Shown: piece by piece, positions 43,869 through 53,146 of the stretch | Layout: every line of letters starts with the position of its first letter | Numbering within the stretch: the first letter of the stretch is position 1 | Source: Desulforamulus reducens MI-1 | Lineage (GTDB): Bacteria; Bacillota; Desulfotomaculia; Desulfotomaculales; Desulfotomaculaceae | DNA length: 64,000 bases | Direction of reading: 5' to 3' | NCBI RefSeq assembly: GCF_000016165.1 | Contig: NC_009253.1 | Span: 3,483,484 to 3,547,483 of the forward strand | Notes under the pieces: model-generated | Seen by the model: the letters and a program-made list of their open reading frames with translations, nothing else | The model's database searches: none | Told to the model about the DNA's origin: nothing | Program-made: the position numbers and the translations under genes

Positions 43869-44066
43869 TTATAGCTTTACAATATTCTCTGCTTGGGGTC
43901 CACGATTACCCTCAACAACATCAAACTCAACACGTTGGCCTTCTTCCAGTGTCTTGTAACCATCACCAGTTATGGCACTGAAGTGGGCGAACACATCCTT
44001 GCCACCTTCCACTTCGATAAAGCCAAAACCTTTCTCCGCATTAAACCATTTTACTGTACCTTGCAT
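43869..44066 (-). CDS. Cold-shock protein, CspA/CspB family
   Basis: Single-stranded nucleic acid-binding protein of 65 aa. RNP1 (EKGFGFI) and RNP2 (DVFAHFSAI) motifs are intact and the sequence [17 protein letters not shown] is standard. GGAGGT precedes ATG 44066. A stem-loop followed by a T run lies in the upstream leader region (44130-44179). Confidence 0.96.
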   Translation of the reverse strand: MQGTVKWFNAEKGFGFIEVEGGKDVFAHFSAITGDGYKTLEEGQRVEFDVVEGNRGPQAENIVKL

Positions 44067-44129
44067 AGAATTACCTCCAAAAATTAATTTAATATGCTCT
44101 TTTTTATTTTTCCAAGAAATAAAAAAATC

Positions 44130-44179
44130 ACACATTGTAAAAGGTTCCATTGCACAAATAATAACCCTTTACAATGTGT
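44130..44179 (-). terminator. 17-bp stem-loop upstream of cold-shock gene
   Basis: ACACATTGTAAAGGGTT and AACCTTTTACAATGTGT pair on the minus strand with one mismatch, then GATTTTTTTATTT. It lies about 64 bases before the csp start. It is either the terminator of the upstream (now dead) two-component genes or a csp attenuator. Confidence 0.7.
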
Positions 44180-44251
44180 AATTTAGGTTTAATTTATGAC
44201 AACTCACTATACCACATATTATATTACAATGCAAGTTATTACCAAATAATA

Positions 44252-44291
44252 GGGTCAGACTTAATTATCGAGAATAAATTAAGCCTGACCC
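44252..44291. repeat. REP-like hairpin with GGGTCAG ends
   Basis: GGGTCAGACTTAATT and AATTAAGCCTGACCC pair with one mismatch over 15 bp around a 10-base loop. It shares the terminal word with 11418-11430. Confidence 0.5.
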
Positions 44292-44300
44292 CTACTCCAC

Positions 44301-45828
44301 TTACCCTAGGGTATTTAGTGATATCGTTATTTTAAATAAATCACCATCCACCTCAATATCCAGGTTGCCCTGGTGTAGATCTACAATGGATTTTGCAATG
44401 GCCAAGCCAAGCCCCGATCCTTCTGTATGCCGGGAGGTATCACCACGTTTAAAACGTTCGAAAAGCTCATCGATATTTTCACCCAGTTCATACTTGGCAA
44501 TGTTTTTAAATACAATTGTTGCTTTATTGGGCAAAGCCTTTATCGAAATATAGACTCTGGTATTTTCCAGAGAATATTTCAAACTATTGCCAATGAGGTT
44601 ATCAAATACACGCCACATTTTTTGCCCATCCACAATGGCATAAACAGGCTTGTCAGGCTTGGTAACCCGAAATTGTAAGGTGGATTCACTTATTGCCTCA
44701 TTATGTTCGGCAAGTGCTTGCTCTAAGAGCTGAACAAGATCCACTTTTTCCTTTACTAACTCAATGCTGCCGCTGGCCATTTTGGAGGCTTCAAAGAGGT
44801 CATCGATAAGTATCTTTAATCTTTGGGACTTACGGTCAATAATTTCAATATAAGCCTCACGATCTTCCTATGGGATATCCGGTGTCTTCAGTAGTTTTGT
44901 ATAGGTAATAATGGATGTAAGGGGTGTGCGCAGATCATGGCTAACATTGGTAATCAGCTCTGTTTTTAATCGTTCACTTTTAGCCTGTTCCCTTTGGGAG
45001 GTTTTAACGCCATGCTTTAGGCTGTTGATATTGGCGGCTAAAGTTGCCAATGTGGATTTGCCTATTATAGGTACGTCTGGACCCATTTCTCCTTGTGCCA
45101 ATTCACTGGTATTTTGTACAATCCGATTAAAATAACCGCTGCACTTAAAAATGATCACCAACAGGGGAATCCCCACAACCATGAATAGGGGGCCATAAAA
45201 AAGGATAACCTCGGGCACCACAACCACAACGGCAGCACCGAAACCAAAGCCAAATACCACAATTAGAAGAAGTACTACCTGGGTGCCCACACTGCGATTT
45301 AGAAATGCTTCCTTTATCCCCTGGAATAACTCTACAATTTTGTATTCAATGGGTGTTAGTCTTACAACTTCTCCATTTACGGTGACTTCTTTGGCGGACT
45401 GGTCTAAGGTAAGACCCTTAAGATCAATGACCTTATTGATCCCTTCATAGGTACCCAATGTAACGTATCTTCTCAACTGCGATTTAACCCGGGCAATTAG
45501 TTCCAATGGATTAAAGGGCTTTGTGACATAATCATCGGCGCCCACTTGAAGTCCTAAAATTTTATCCATATCTTCGCTTTTGGCACTGAGCATAATAATG
45601 AATATTTTGTTTTTCCCATATCTTAAAGGTTGTGGCAATACCATCAAGCCGCGGCATCATAATATCCAAAATTATGAGGTGAATGGTATGTTCATTTAAT
45701 TTTTCAATGGCTTCAATGCCGTCCTTTGCTTTGATAACCGTAATACCTTCATTCTTTAGGTATATTTCAATGGCATCTCTGATTTCTTTATCATCATCAA
45801 CAACCAATACAAAATAATTCATTTGCAC
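44301..45828 (-). pseudogene. Degenerate fused response regulator / histidine kinase
   Basis: Remains of an OmpR-type two-component pair. The receiver domain starts normally (VLVVDDDKEIRDAIEIYL, IIDLIMMPRLDG-like) but a frameshift near 45600-45640 breaks it; the second frame has IMLSAKSEDMDKILGLQVGADDYVTKPF. The winged helix is cut after TPIEYKIVELF and joined in frame to a kinase membrane region (QVVLLLIVVFGFGFGAAVVV), so a deletion fused the two genes. The kinase H-box NVSHDLRTPL survives, but a TAG at about 44868 stops the frame at KTPDIP; the ATPase part (NSLKYSLENTRV, GSGLGLAIAKSIVDLH) is open in the last frame. Three lesions make it a pseudogene. Confidence 0.88.
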
Positions 45829-45969
45829 TCTCCTTTCCTCAATATATTATTATTTTTCTTGTCACTAGCCAAATTATAAAATGAAATTCTTAATATCTGG
45901 GCAGTATAAAACTTAAGACTTTCTTGATTTAACAATTTTTTTAAGAAGGGTCCCCCTCAGAAGAACAAT

Positions 45970-46060
45970 AAAAAGCTAGAAGAAACACAAAATGCACCCC
46001 ATAGATTAGACTTTTTAAGTGTCTATTCTATAGGGTACATTTTAATTAACTTCTAGCTTT
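45970..46060. repeat. 91-bp near-perfect hairpin, MITE-like
   Basis: Arms of about 41 bp (45970-46010 and 46020-46060) pair with roughly eight mismatches around a 9-base loop. They start AAAAGCTAGAAG and end CTTCTAGCTTTT. T runs follow on the minus strand. It may be a head-to-head pair of IS ends or a long-stem terminator after the SNF2 gene. Confidence 0.6.
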
Positions 46061-46097
46061 TGCATCAAAGTAACCTCTTGAAGACTTGAGAAAACCG

Positions 46098-49000
46098 TTA
46101 TATACCCAAAATTTCTTTAAGATCATCCTCGGAGAGGCTAGCCATTGCCGTTTCCCCGGGCCGGATAACTTGTTCAATTAGTTCTTTTTTCTGTTGCTGC
46201 ATCTCATATATTTTTTCCTCAATGGTTCCTTTAGTAATAAGCTTTATCACCTGAACACAATTCTTTTGTCCCATGCGGTGGGCTCGTCCAGCTGCCTGCT
46301 CTTCAATGGCAGGATTCCACCACAGATCATATAAAATGACTGTATCGGCACCTGTTAAATTCAGTCCGGTTCCGCCGGCTTTTAAAGAGATAAGAAAAAG
46401 ATCCTTCTCCCCATTATTAAAACGTTGCGTCATTTCTACACGATCCTTGGCAGGGGTCTGTCCATCAAGGTAAAAATAGCTCTTGTTCAGCCGGTCTAGT
46501 TCTTCACAAATAATACCAAGCATGCTGGCAAATTGAGAGAATACTAGGAGCCTTCGTTTGTTTTCTAAGGTGTTTTCAATTATTTCCATAAGCTGCTCTA
46601 GTTTGCCTGATTGGCCGCTATAGTTTTCCAGGAAGAGCGAAGGATGACAACATAATTGTCTTAGGCGTGTTAATCCTGCTAAAATCTTAATACGGCTTTT
46701 TTCAAATCCTTCTATTTGTAAGGCATCTTTAGTTTCTTGTCTTATTTTTTCTAAATAAGCTAGATACAGTTCCTTCTGTCCTTTGGTTAATTCCGATTGA
46801 TGAACGGTTTCAATTTTTTCCGGCAGCTCTCTCAATACATCTTGTTTTACCCGCCTTAATATAAAGGGGCGTACCATCCGGGCAATGCGGTCCCGGGTAA
46901 GTTTGCTAAAGGCACGTTGACTTTGAAAAAAACCAGGCTGTATGGCGTCAAAGAGAGACCAAAGTTCGTCTAGGGAATTTTCAATCGGTGTTCCACTCAA
47001 GGCAAATCGTTTGGCTGCCTGGAGCCGTTTCACTGCTTTGGCTGTTTTAGTCAAATGGTTCTTAATGGACTGGGCTTCATCTAAAATAAGGGAGTCAAAT
47101 TCTTTCTCTGCGTATACATCCTGGTCCTGTCGCAGTAGCGGGTAAGAGGTGACGAAGACATCTGGTTTACATTCACGCAGTAGTCTGTCCCGCTCCTCCG
47201 GCGGGCCGTAAACCACCACAACATCTAAGTGGGGTGCAAATTTTTCAAACTCACTTTTCCAGTTGTAAACCAGGGAAGCCGGAGAAACAACCAGTGAAGT
47301 CCTTCTCTTCTTTTCATCTTGATTTTTTTCGGAAAGAAGATAGGCAATGGCTTGCAGGGTCTTGCCCAGCCCCATGTCATCGGCCAAGATGCCGCCCAGC
47401 TGATAATGGGCCATGGTTTTCAGCCACTGAAAGCCAGTTTGTTGATACTCCCGCAATGTTGCATTTAAATCCGCGGGCAATGCAAAATCAATGGCATCGG
47501 GATTCTTCAAATCTTGGATCAGGCGGCGAAATTTCTTGCCTAGCTTGATTGAACTTTGATTTACGCCGTTCATGATACTTTCAACTTGTAAACCACGATA
47601 AACAGGGAGCTGGAATACGTCCCTCTTAAATTGCCCCTTGTGGAGGTGTAATTCCTCAAACAAATGATTCATCTCTCGAAAGGCTTCATCTTCCAGTGAA
47701 ACGAAAGCGCCGCTGTTCAATCGGTAATATTTTTTCTTTTCCACCACAGATTGCAAAATATGTGTAACTTCTTGGTGGTCAATTCCCTCCAAGTCAAAGC
47801 TAATCTCCAATAAATTGCCCTCTGAATTAATATCAATCTTGGTCATGGACGCATGTTGTTTGGGCATAATCAGAGCTTTGACGGCACTGGTTAAATATAA
47901 CTCCGCCTGTTCTTGAAGTTTTGGCAGAGAGGTATATAAGAAATCGTAAATCTGATCCTCACCATCCAGGTAACATTCCTTGCCGTTATACCTTAAAGGA
48001 GTATTTTCAAAGATTTTCATGATTTCCTGTTCTTTTTCCACCTGCCGCAGGAGGATTATTTCTTTTTCTGTCTTTTCTGTTGCCGCCGATTGAAAGGGAT
48101 CAATGATAATGTCTCCATAATGGTATTCGATTTTTGCCAATATCCGCTCGTCTTGCCGATCCACAAATACCTTTACGGTTAGGTCCGGGCTGATAATTTG
48201 ATTGGACACTTGGGCCGCTATTTCCACTCTACCTAGCTTCTTTAATCCAGGTATCACATGGGAGATAAAGGGCTGTATTTGGCTTTGTGCCACCTGTAAA
48301 GTGTTTCCATTGGGTTCCTGTAAAAAACGGTAAATATTATCTAACAAAGACTGCTGGGTGGGGGATAATTTATAAACAACATTGTTCTGGACCAGCCAGC
48401 CATAGGACTCATAGTAAGAGGTCCGCTCCAATGAAGTCAAATCAATTTGAAAATCCCCGTTGGACCCTTTTTCTAAGTTAAAAGTAAATGGTAGTTTACA
48501 TTCTTCACTATAGGGCTCAAAAATTAGGCCAGCTTGTTCTTCGAAGGTAACATTTCTACCTTGTAATTTGGCAAAAAGCTTCTCCGCCAACATTGGCGGA
48601 ATAACTAGCAACCGCTCCCCCTCTATTTTTGAATGATAATAACTCTGTTGCTTGTGGTAAAATTCTTCCTGTTTGTTAATCTCCTGTAGGATTCGAATAA
48701 TTTCTTGGTCCTCTTCTAAAAAGGTATGTTCCGTAGGTTGATAGGTAAATTTTTTCGTAAAATAGTAGTTATCTTGTTTTTCAATACACTGCAAAAATTC
48801 GCGAAGGTTTTTGACAATGTAGGGCCGCTTTTCTCCTACTTTTAACTCTATCTTGAGTAGCTTGTTCCGGGAAGGCAGCCCGTAGAAATACTCTTTAATA
48901 ATATATTCAACTGTTAATACTTGTTTATGGTGGTTCTGCTTATCCTTTTCCGTCAGGTTGAGTCCATTCACAAAGGAATCAATCAGTTGTCCCGCTTTGT

Positions 49001-49352
49001 AATATTTGCGTGAAGCCCCTTTGTTCTTTTCTGGTTCTGCAATATTCCGGGGTGCTTTCCCCATGTCTTCTCGTTGTAGTTGCTCAATTTCCAGCAAAAC
49101 TGCAATAATGTGTTTACAGGTCCAATAGGTTTCATAAGCTGGGCAGTCGCAGGTGGCATCTATGTCATGATCCGTCAAACGAATAACTACCTGATATTCC
49201 TCACTGCCAACCACTTGGGCATAATAACTGTCTTCATCGAAATCCTGAATTAGTTCAAGGACACGCCCCTGTCTAAAATAAGAGACCCCCCGCTGGTAAA
49301 TAGAAGGGGAGCCGCACCATTTCTGAATATATTTGGTTGATAATAAAATCAT
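46098..49352 (-). CDS. SNF2-family helicase with SWIM zinc finger
   Basis: ATP-dependent DNA translocase of 1084 aa. A SWIM finger lies at about residues 65-90 (CDCPAYETYWTCKHI), then a SNF2-associated region, and the two RecA-like domains: GGILADDMGLGKTLQAIAYL (near 645), LDEAQSIKN, TPIENSLDELWSLFD, SQFASMLGIICEELD and AGRAHRMGQKNCVQV. ATG 49352 has GAGGTG upstream. It is a single gene. The bacterial group acts with RNA polymerase or nucleoids (RapA/YwqA-like), but targets are unknown. Confidence 0.93.
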   Translation of the reverse strand: MILLSTKYIQKWCGSPSIYQRGVSYFRQGRVLELIQDFDEDSYYAQVVGSEEYQVVIRLTDHDIDATCDCPAYETYWTCKHIIAVLLEIEQLQREDMGKAPRNIAEPEKNKGASRKYYKAGQLIDSFVNGLNLTEKDKQNHHKQVLTVEYIIKEYFYGLPSRNKLLKIELKVGEKRPYIVKNLREFLQCIEKQDNYYFTKKFTYQPTEHTFLEEDQEIIRILQEINKQEEFYHKQQSYYHSKIEGERLLVIPPMLAEKLFAKLQGRNVTFEEQAGLIFEPYSEECKLPFTFNLEKGSNGDFQIDLTSLERTSYYESYGWLVQNNVVYKLSPTQQSLLDNIYRFLQEPNGNTLQVAQSQIQPFISHVIPGLKKLGRVEIAAQVSNQIISPDLTVKVFVDRQDERILAKIEYHYGDIIIDPFQSAATEKTEKEIILLRQVEKEQEIMKIFENTPLRYNGKECYLDGEDQIYDFLYTSLPKLQEQAELYLTSAVKALIMPKQHASMTKIDINSEGNLLEISFDLEGIDHQEVTHILQSVVEKKKYYRLNSGAFVSLEDEAFREMNHLFEELHLHKGQFKRDVFQLPVYRGLQVESIMNGVNQSSIKLGKKFRRLIQDLKNPDAIDFALPADLNATLREYQQTGFQWLKTMAHYQLGGILADDMGLGKTLQAIAYLLSEKNQDEKKRRTSLVVSPASLVYNWKSEFEKFAPHLDVVVVYGPPEERDRLLRECKPDVFVTSYPLLRQDQDVYAEKEFDSLILDEAQSIKNHLTKTAKAVKRLQAAKRFALSGTPIENSLDELWSLFDAIQPGFFQSQRAFSKLTRDRIARMVRPFILRRVKQDVLRELPEKIETVHQSELTKGQKELYLAYLEKIRQETKDALQIEGFEKSRIKILAGLTRLRQLCCHPSLFLENYSGQSGKLEQLMEIIENTLENKRRLLVFSQFASMLGIICEELDRLNKSYFYLDGQTPAKDRVEMTQRFNNGEKDLFLISLKAGGTGLNLTGADTVILYDLWWNPAIEEQAAGRAHRMGQKNCVQVIKLITKGTIEEKIYEMQQQKKELIEQVIRPGETAMASLSEDDLKEILGI

Positions 49353-49451
49353 GTAAAACACCTCAAAATTTTGGACATTGAAATAGCCATTACTACTACT
49401 TTATCATTAACCAGCAGTTTTCTAAAAGGTAATTGTTTCTTTGAGGGTCCC

Positions 49452-50717
49452 TTACAACCTTGTGCTTTTAAAGTAGTCGGTAATATTCAAGGTGGCAAAG
49501 TAATCTGCCGGTGTTTCTGCCCTACGGATCAACTGGGTGCTGCCGTCCTCTTTCAATAAAATCTCTGCCGAGCGCAGTTTTCCATTATAGTTATAACCCA
49601 TGGCAAAGCCGTGGGCACCTGTGTCGTGTATGACAAGCAAATCACCGATGTCAATTTTCGGTAACATCCGGTCAATGGCAAATTTATCATTGTTTTCGCA
49701 AAGTCCCCCGGTGATATCATACTTATGGTCACAGGGCTGATTTTCCTTACCCATGACGGTAATATGGTGATAGGAACCGTACATGGCTGGACGCATCAGG
49801 TTGGCAGCACAGGCGTCTAGCCCGATATAATCCTTGTGGATGTGTTTCTCATGCAGGGCCGTTGCAACAAGGCATCCGTAGGGCCCCAACATAAATCTAC
49901 CCAGTTCTGTGTAGATGGCCACATCATCCATACCCGCTGGTAACAGGACTTCTGCATAGGCCTGTTTAACACCTTCACCAATGGCCATAATATCGGCTGG
50001 TTGTTGCTCAGGCTGGTAGGGTATCCCCACACCACCGGAAAGATTAATAAAGGAAATGTGTGCACCGGTTTCGTCATTCAACTCGACAGCTGTTTTAAAA
50101 AGAATCTTGGCCAACTCGGGATAATATTCATTTGTGGTAGTATTGCTGGCCAAAAAGGCGTGCAAACCAAAATGCTTCACACCGTATAATTGTAGTTTTT
50201 TAATGGCCTCGGTTAGTTGACTGCGAGTCAGGCCATATTTGGCCTCACCGGGTTTATCCATAATGGCGTTGCTGATTTTAAAATCACCACCGGGATTATA
50301 CCGCAGGCTGATGGTTTCAGGCATTTCCGCAATCTGCTTAAAAAAGTCGATGTGGGTTATATCATCAAAATTTATAATAGCTTGAAGTTTGTTGGCACAG
50401 ATAAAATCTTCGGCTGGTGTGACATTGGAGGAAAACATAATTTCCTCTCCAGCAAATCCTACGGCCTCTGCCAGCATTAATTCTGTCAGAGAGGAACAAT
50501 CCGCACCGCAACCCTCTTCCTTTAAAATATTAAGGATAGCGGGATTGGGTGTTGCCTTTACCGCGAAATATTCCTTAAACCCTTTGTTCCATTGGAAGGC
50601 CTTTTTTAATCTACGGGCATTTTCTCGGATACCCCTTTCATCATACAGGTGAAAGGGCGTAGGGTATTGTTCTGTAATCTCTTTTAATTGTTCTAAATTG
50701 ACAAAGGGTTTTTTCAT
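49452..50717 (-). CDS. lysA: Diaminopimelate decarboxylase
   Basis: PLP enzyme of 421 aa (fold III) making L-lysine from meso-DAP. The PLP lysine lies in EYFAVKATPNPAIL near residue 53; GGGVG-type loop is INLSGGVGIPY, and the other half-site is GGLCENNDKFAIDR with the Cys-containing CEN. It overlaps the TrmB gene by 4 bases, so lysine synthesis is under that regulator. The family also includes other decarboxylases (arginine, carboxynorspermidine), so DAP is likely but not proven. Confidence 0.85.
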   Translation of the reverse strand: MKKPFVNLEQLKEITEQYPTPFHLYDERGIRENARRLKKAFQWNKGFKEYFAVKATPNPAILNILKEEGCGADCSSLTELMLAEAVGFAGEEIMFSSNVTPAEDFICANKLQAIINFDDITHIDFFKQIAEMPETISLRYNPGGDFKISNAIMDKPGEAKYGLTRSQLTEAIKKLQLYGVKHFGLHAFLASNTTTNEYYPELAKILFKTAVELNDETGAHISFINLSGGVGIPYQPEQQPADIMAIGEGVKQAYAEVLLPAGMDDVAIYTELGRFMLGPYGCLVATALHEKHIHKDYIGLDACAANLMRPAMYGSYHHITVMGKENQPCDHKYDITGGLCENNDKFAIDRMLPKIDIGDLLVIHDTGAHGFAMGYNYNGKLRSAEILLKEDGSTQLIRRAETPADYFATLNITDYFKSTRL

Positions 50718-51418
50718 TTTTCATTACTTCCTTTCATGATATCAATAAGCCTTATTTCGTTCTTTATAGAGTCCTTTAATAGTTCCACCAGGTTTTCCTT
50801 TTTTGAAAATAGGCAGGTTGAGTTTTCGCCGTCCGCAATATCACCGGTTAAAACATTTGCAGAATCGGCAATCAGTCTTATTTGATGTTGGGGCTTTTCC
50901 GCATGATATACTATTGCACCGGCCAGTTCAAAGGGTTGATTGGTAATGATGACAATTTTAAGTCCCCGGGCTATACCATCCTTTAATTCTGCCAGAATAA
51001 CGTTGCATGTTTTCTCAGCTACTGAAAGATATACCCGTTGTTTGGCTTCAAGGATCATATTTCTCATTTTATCTAAAATATGTTTCTCTCCCTTGACAGT
51101 AATATATCCTTCGCTTTCTTCTCTTTTGTCGGGCATACTTTTTATTAAATCCTGCTTAGTTTGCTGCAATTGTCGAATTTTGTTTTCGCAAAATTCTTCA
51201 ATTGGCACAGGCGTATAACGTGTTGCTGTTCCTTCAATTACATAGGCTGCACCCTTTTCCACCAACCCGGCCAGGGATGTATAGGTATTGGAACGTGAAA
51301 TACCAGTTAACTTAGCAACCTCATAACCCGTTAATTCACCTTCTACGGAAAGGGTTGTATAAATCGTTGCTTCCTGTCTTGTTAAATTAAAATGCATAAG
51401 TAATTCATTTATATCCAT
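50714..51418 (-). CDS. TrmB-family transcriptional regulator
   Basis: Regulator of 234 aa. The N-terminal winged helix is typical (LTRQEATIYTTLSVEGELTG, then ISRSNTYTSLAGLVEKGA) followed by a coiled linker and a PLD-like effector domain (LDKMRNMILEAKQRVYLS). TrmB proteins usually control sugar or amino acid genes. Here it precedes and overlaps lysA, so its ligand may be lysine or DAP. A consensus promoter lies 150 bases upstream. Confidence 0.88.
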   Translation of the reverse strand: MDINELLMHFNLTRQEATIYTTLSVEGELTGYEVAKLTGISRSNTYTSLAGLVEKGAAYVIEGTATRYTPVPIEEFCENKIRQLQQTKQDLIKSMPDKREESEGYITVKGEKHILDKMRNMILEAKQRVYLSVAEKTCNVILAELKDGIARGLKIVIITNQPFELAGAIVYHAEKPQHQIRLIADSANVLTGDIADGENSTCLFSKKENLVELLKDSIKNEIRLIDIMKGSNEK

Positions 51419-51563
51419 GCTGTCACCACACTATCTAGTAACTATATCTTTTTTAAAATAATTATCATTTACCAAAACCCTTACTAATTCTTAACTAAAA
51501 GAAAAACTTGTCCCACTCTTCTGTAATACCCTTTTTCATTTTTTAGTGTTCCTGATTACGAAT

Positions 51564-51592
51564 ACTATAATGTGTCTCCTGTATTTTGTCAA
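51564..51592 (-). promoter_or_regulatory. Near-consensus sigma-A promoter of trmB-lysA
   Basis: TTGACA (51587-51592) and TATAGT (51564-51569) with a 17-base spacer on the minus strand. One mismatch to TATAAT. Confidence 0.85.
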
Positions 51593-51620
51593 CCTAAATA
51601 ATAGTCAGCATGATAAAAAA

Positions 51621-51651
51621 ACAGAAGCCTGGGAAATTACCCGGCCTCTGT
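51621..51651 (-). terminator. Intrinsic terminator upstream of trmB-lysA promoter
   Basis: Stem ACAGAGGCCGGG / CCCAGGCTTCTGT (one bulge, one wobble) followed on the minus strand by TTTTTTATC. No intact minus-strand gene ends here, so it probably belonged to a lost gene. Confidence 0.75.
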
Positions 51652-51893
51652 GAAACAACGGTTTCGATAGTCTTTAAAACCTTCATTTATTCATATATGG
51701 TTACTTTTATCTTGCATAATATTTTATAAACCCTAGGTAAATCAACTCAGATTCTCAGGTCTTTTTCAAAGATTGCTATATCAATTAAGACCAAAGTTCA
51801 TTAAAGAAGCCATAAGCTTGGCTATTTCTGTATTCTCTTTGAAACCACCGAACTTTTCTGCCCCTTCACCTTGCTTACATTAGTCCCTATGGC
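51652..51893. other. Gap before decayed oxidoreductase
   Basis: About 240 bases with no intact gene. The stretch near 51840-51893 may encode a corrupted start of the Gfo/Idh-like gene that follows. Confidence 0.4.
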
Positions 51894-52133
51894 ATGGCAG
51901 CTGACTTTTTATCTCAAAATAAAGCAGTACTGTTGGAAAAACCCTTTACTTTTTTTTACCATGACGCGGAAGCTTTAATAAAGCTGGCTGAAAATAATCA
52001 TACCCTTTTAATGGCCGGTCATTTAATGGAGTATCACCCGGTAGTTCTAAAACTGGCAGCCCTAATGGGCAAGGGGCAAATGGTTCCGTTACGATATATG
52101 TTGTTGGAATGCACAAACCTAGGAAAATATTGA
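51894..52133 (+). pseudogene. Gfo/Idh/MocA oxidoreductase fragment
   Basis: A 79-aa frame matching the middle of the NAD(P)-binding fold: AADFLSQNKAVLLEKPF and ALIKLAENNHTLLMAGHLMEYHP, the EKP motif of the family. The N-terminal Rossmann glycine loop and the C-terminal domain are missing. It is a remnant, probably of a sugar or coat-polysaccharide gene. Confidence 0.8.
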
Positions 52134-52265
52134 ATGTATAAAAAACAACTCACCTCCTAGAACCGGAACTGCAGATATCCTGTGGGTAACAAAGGGCATG
52201 GGCCTGGTTGAACACTCACTCCTAAACAACGGAGTAAGGCTTGCCTGGGATTGAAGGTGATATAG

Positions 52266-52932
52266 ATGTTAACTGTCAAGGAATATGAGCAGGGGTGCCA
52301 AAAGGAATGGGGTGATTTTGTGAATATCCTCTTTATTGAAATAGATCCTCAGTATTTACTGGGCTTACCACCGGCCTTTGAAGAGCACGGCTGTGAAGTT
52401 AAGATATTAAATGATATTATTGAAGAAGAATTGGAACAACTGTTAAGCAAGTTCCGACCAGACCTTTTAGTCACTGCGGTATAATCGATTTTTACTGGCA
52501 TTACCTGCGTCTCAACTTAGCATCACCTACCTGTTGGATTACCCGAATAAAGATATTCCTACCCAGTTAGCTCACTATTCACTAAGTCATTCTACAGATT
52601 TTGCTACAGAACTGGCGCCAGCAAGGTCATATATCATTAAAAGCGAGTATGAAACGGTTTCTGGATTAATCGGTGAAAATATACAGGCTATTTTTGTCGC
52701 TTCCTCAAAGGAACTTGATTTTTATAGCCAGCATAAAGCTGACATTGCAAAGAAAACCGGCGCCAAAGTGTTTACGAACGAGCCAGATATATTAAAGATA
52801 TGCAGTGATAAATGGCTTACGGTAAACTTTTTAAAAGAGCATGGCTTTAATTATCCTCTTACCCTACGCTATCCGGAAGATCAGGATCAAATCGAAATTC
52901 TAGGGGAAAAATTAAGCAAACTACAATATTAA
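52266..52932 (+). pseudogene. Glycosyltransferase / ATP-grasp remnants
   Basis: Two frames: VNILFIEIDPQYLLGLPPAF (52266-52484), which looks like a CgeB/DUF3880-type glycosyltransferase start, and a second (52534-52932) that ends like the ATP-grasp entry TNEPDILKICSDKWLT. They are separated by a stop and frameshift, and each lacks its C-terminal domain. A further piece, at about 52172-52257, encodes ILWVTKGMGLVEHSLLNNG. All point to a decayed polysaccharide or spore-coat glycosylation cluster. Confidence 0.7.
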
Positions 52933-53101
52933 AATGCAGTTTAATCAGGCAGTATAGAGATTACCTTGTCCCCTCTGAGAAAATTGTTTTACTACAGAAG
53001 AAAAAGCAAATAGAGGCCAACCAGTTAACAGGTAACTAAGGGTTTAAATCTTTATCAGGTACGGATGTTAAGATTAATTTTTTAACTGTAAGTGGCAAGC
53101 T

Positions 53102-53136
53102 AAAGCCCCTTCAAAGATATTCTCGGAAGGGGCTTT
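53102..53136. terminator. Terminator after isocitrate dehydrogenase gene
   Basis: Stem AAAGCCCCTTC / GAAGGGGCTTT; 11 bases after the icd stop on the minus strand. Confidence 0.75.
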
Positions 53137-53146
53137 TAACTGGAAA

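Noticed and set aside
44868-44880. In-frame TAG in the kinase as a possible pyrrolysine codon
   Set aside because: The same locus also has a frameshift and a fusion deletion, so a nonsense mutation is simpler; no methyltransferase context is present.
45970-46060. The long hairpin as a CRISPR or tRNA-like unit
   Set aside because: It is a single inverted repeat, with no direct repeats, spacers or clover-leaf pattern.
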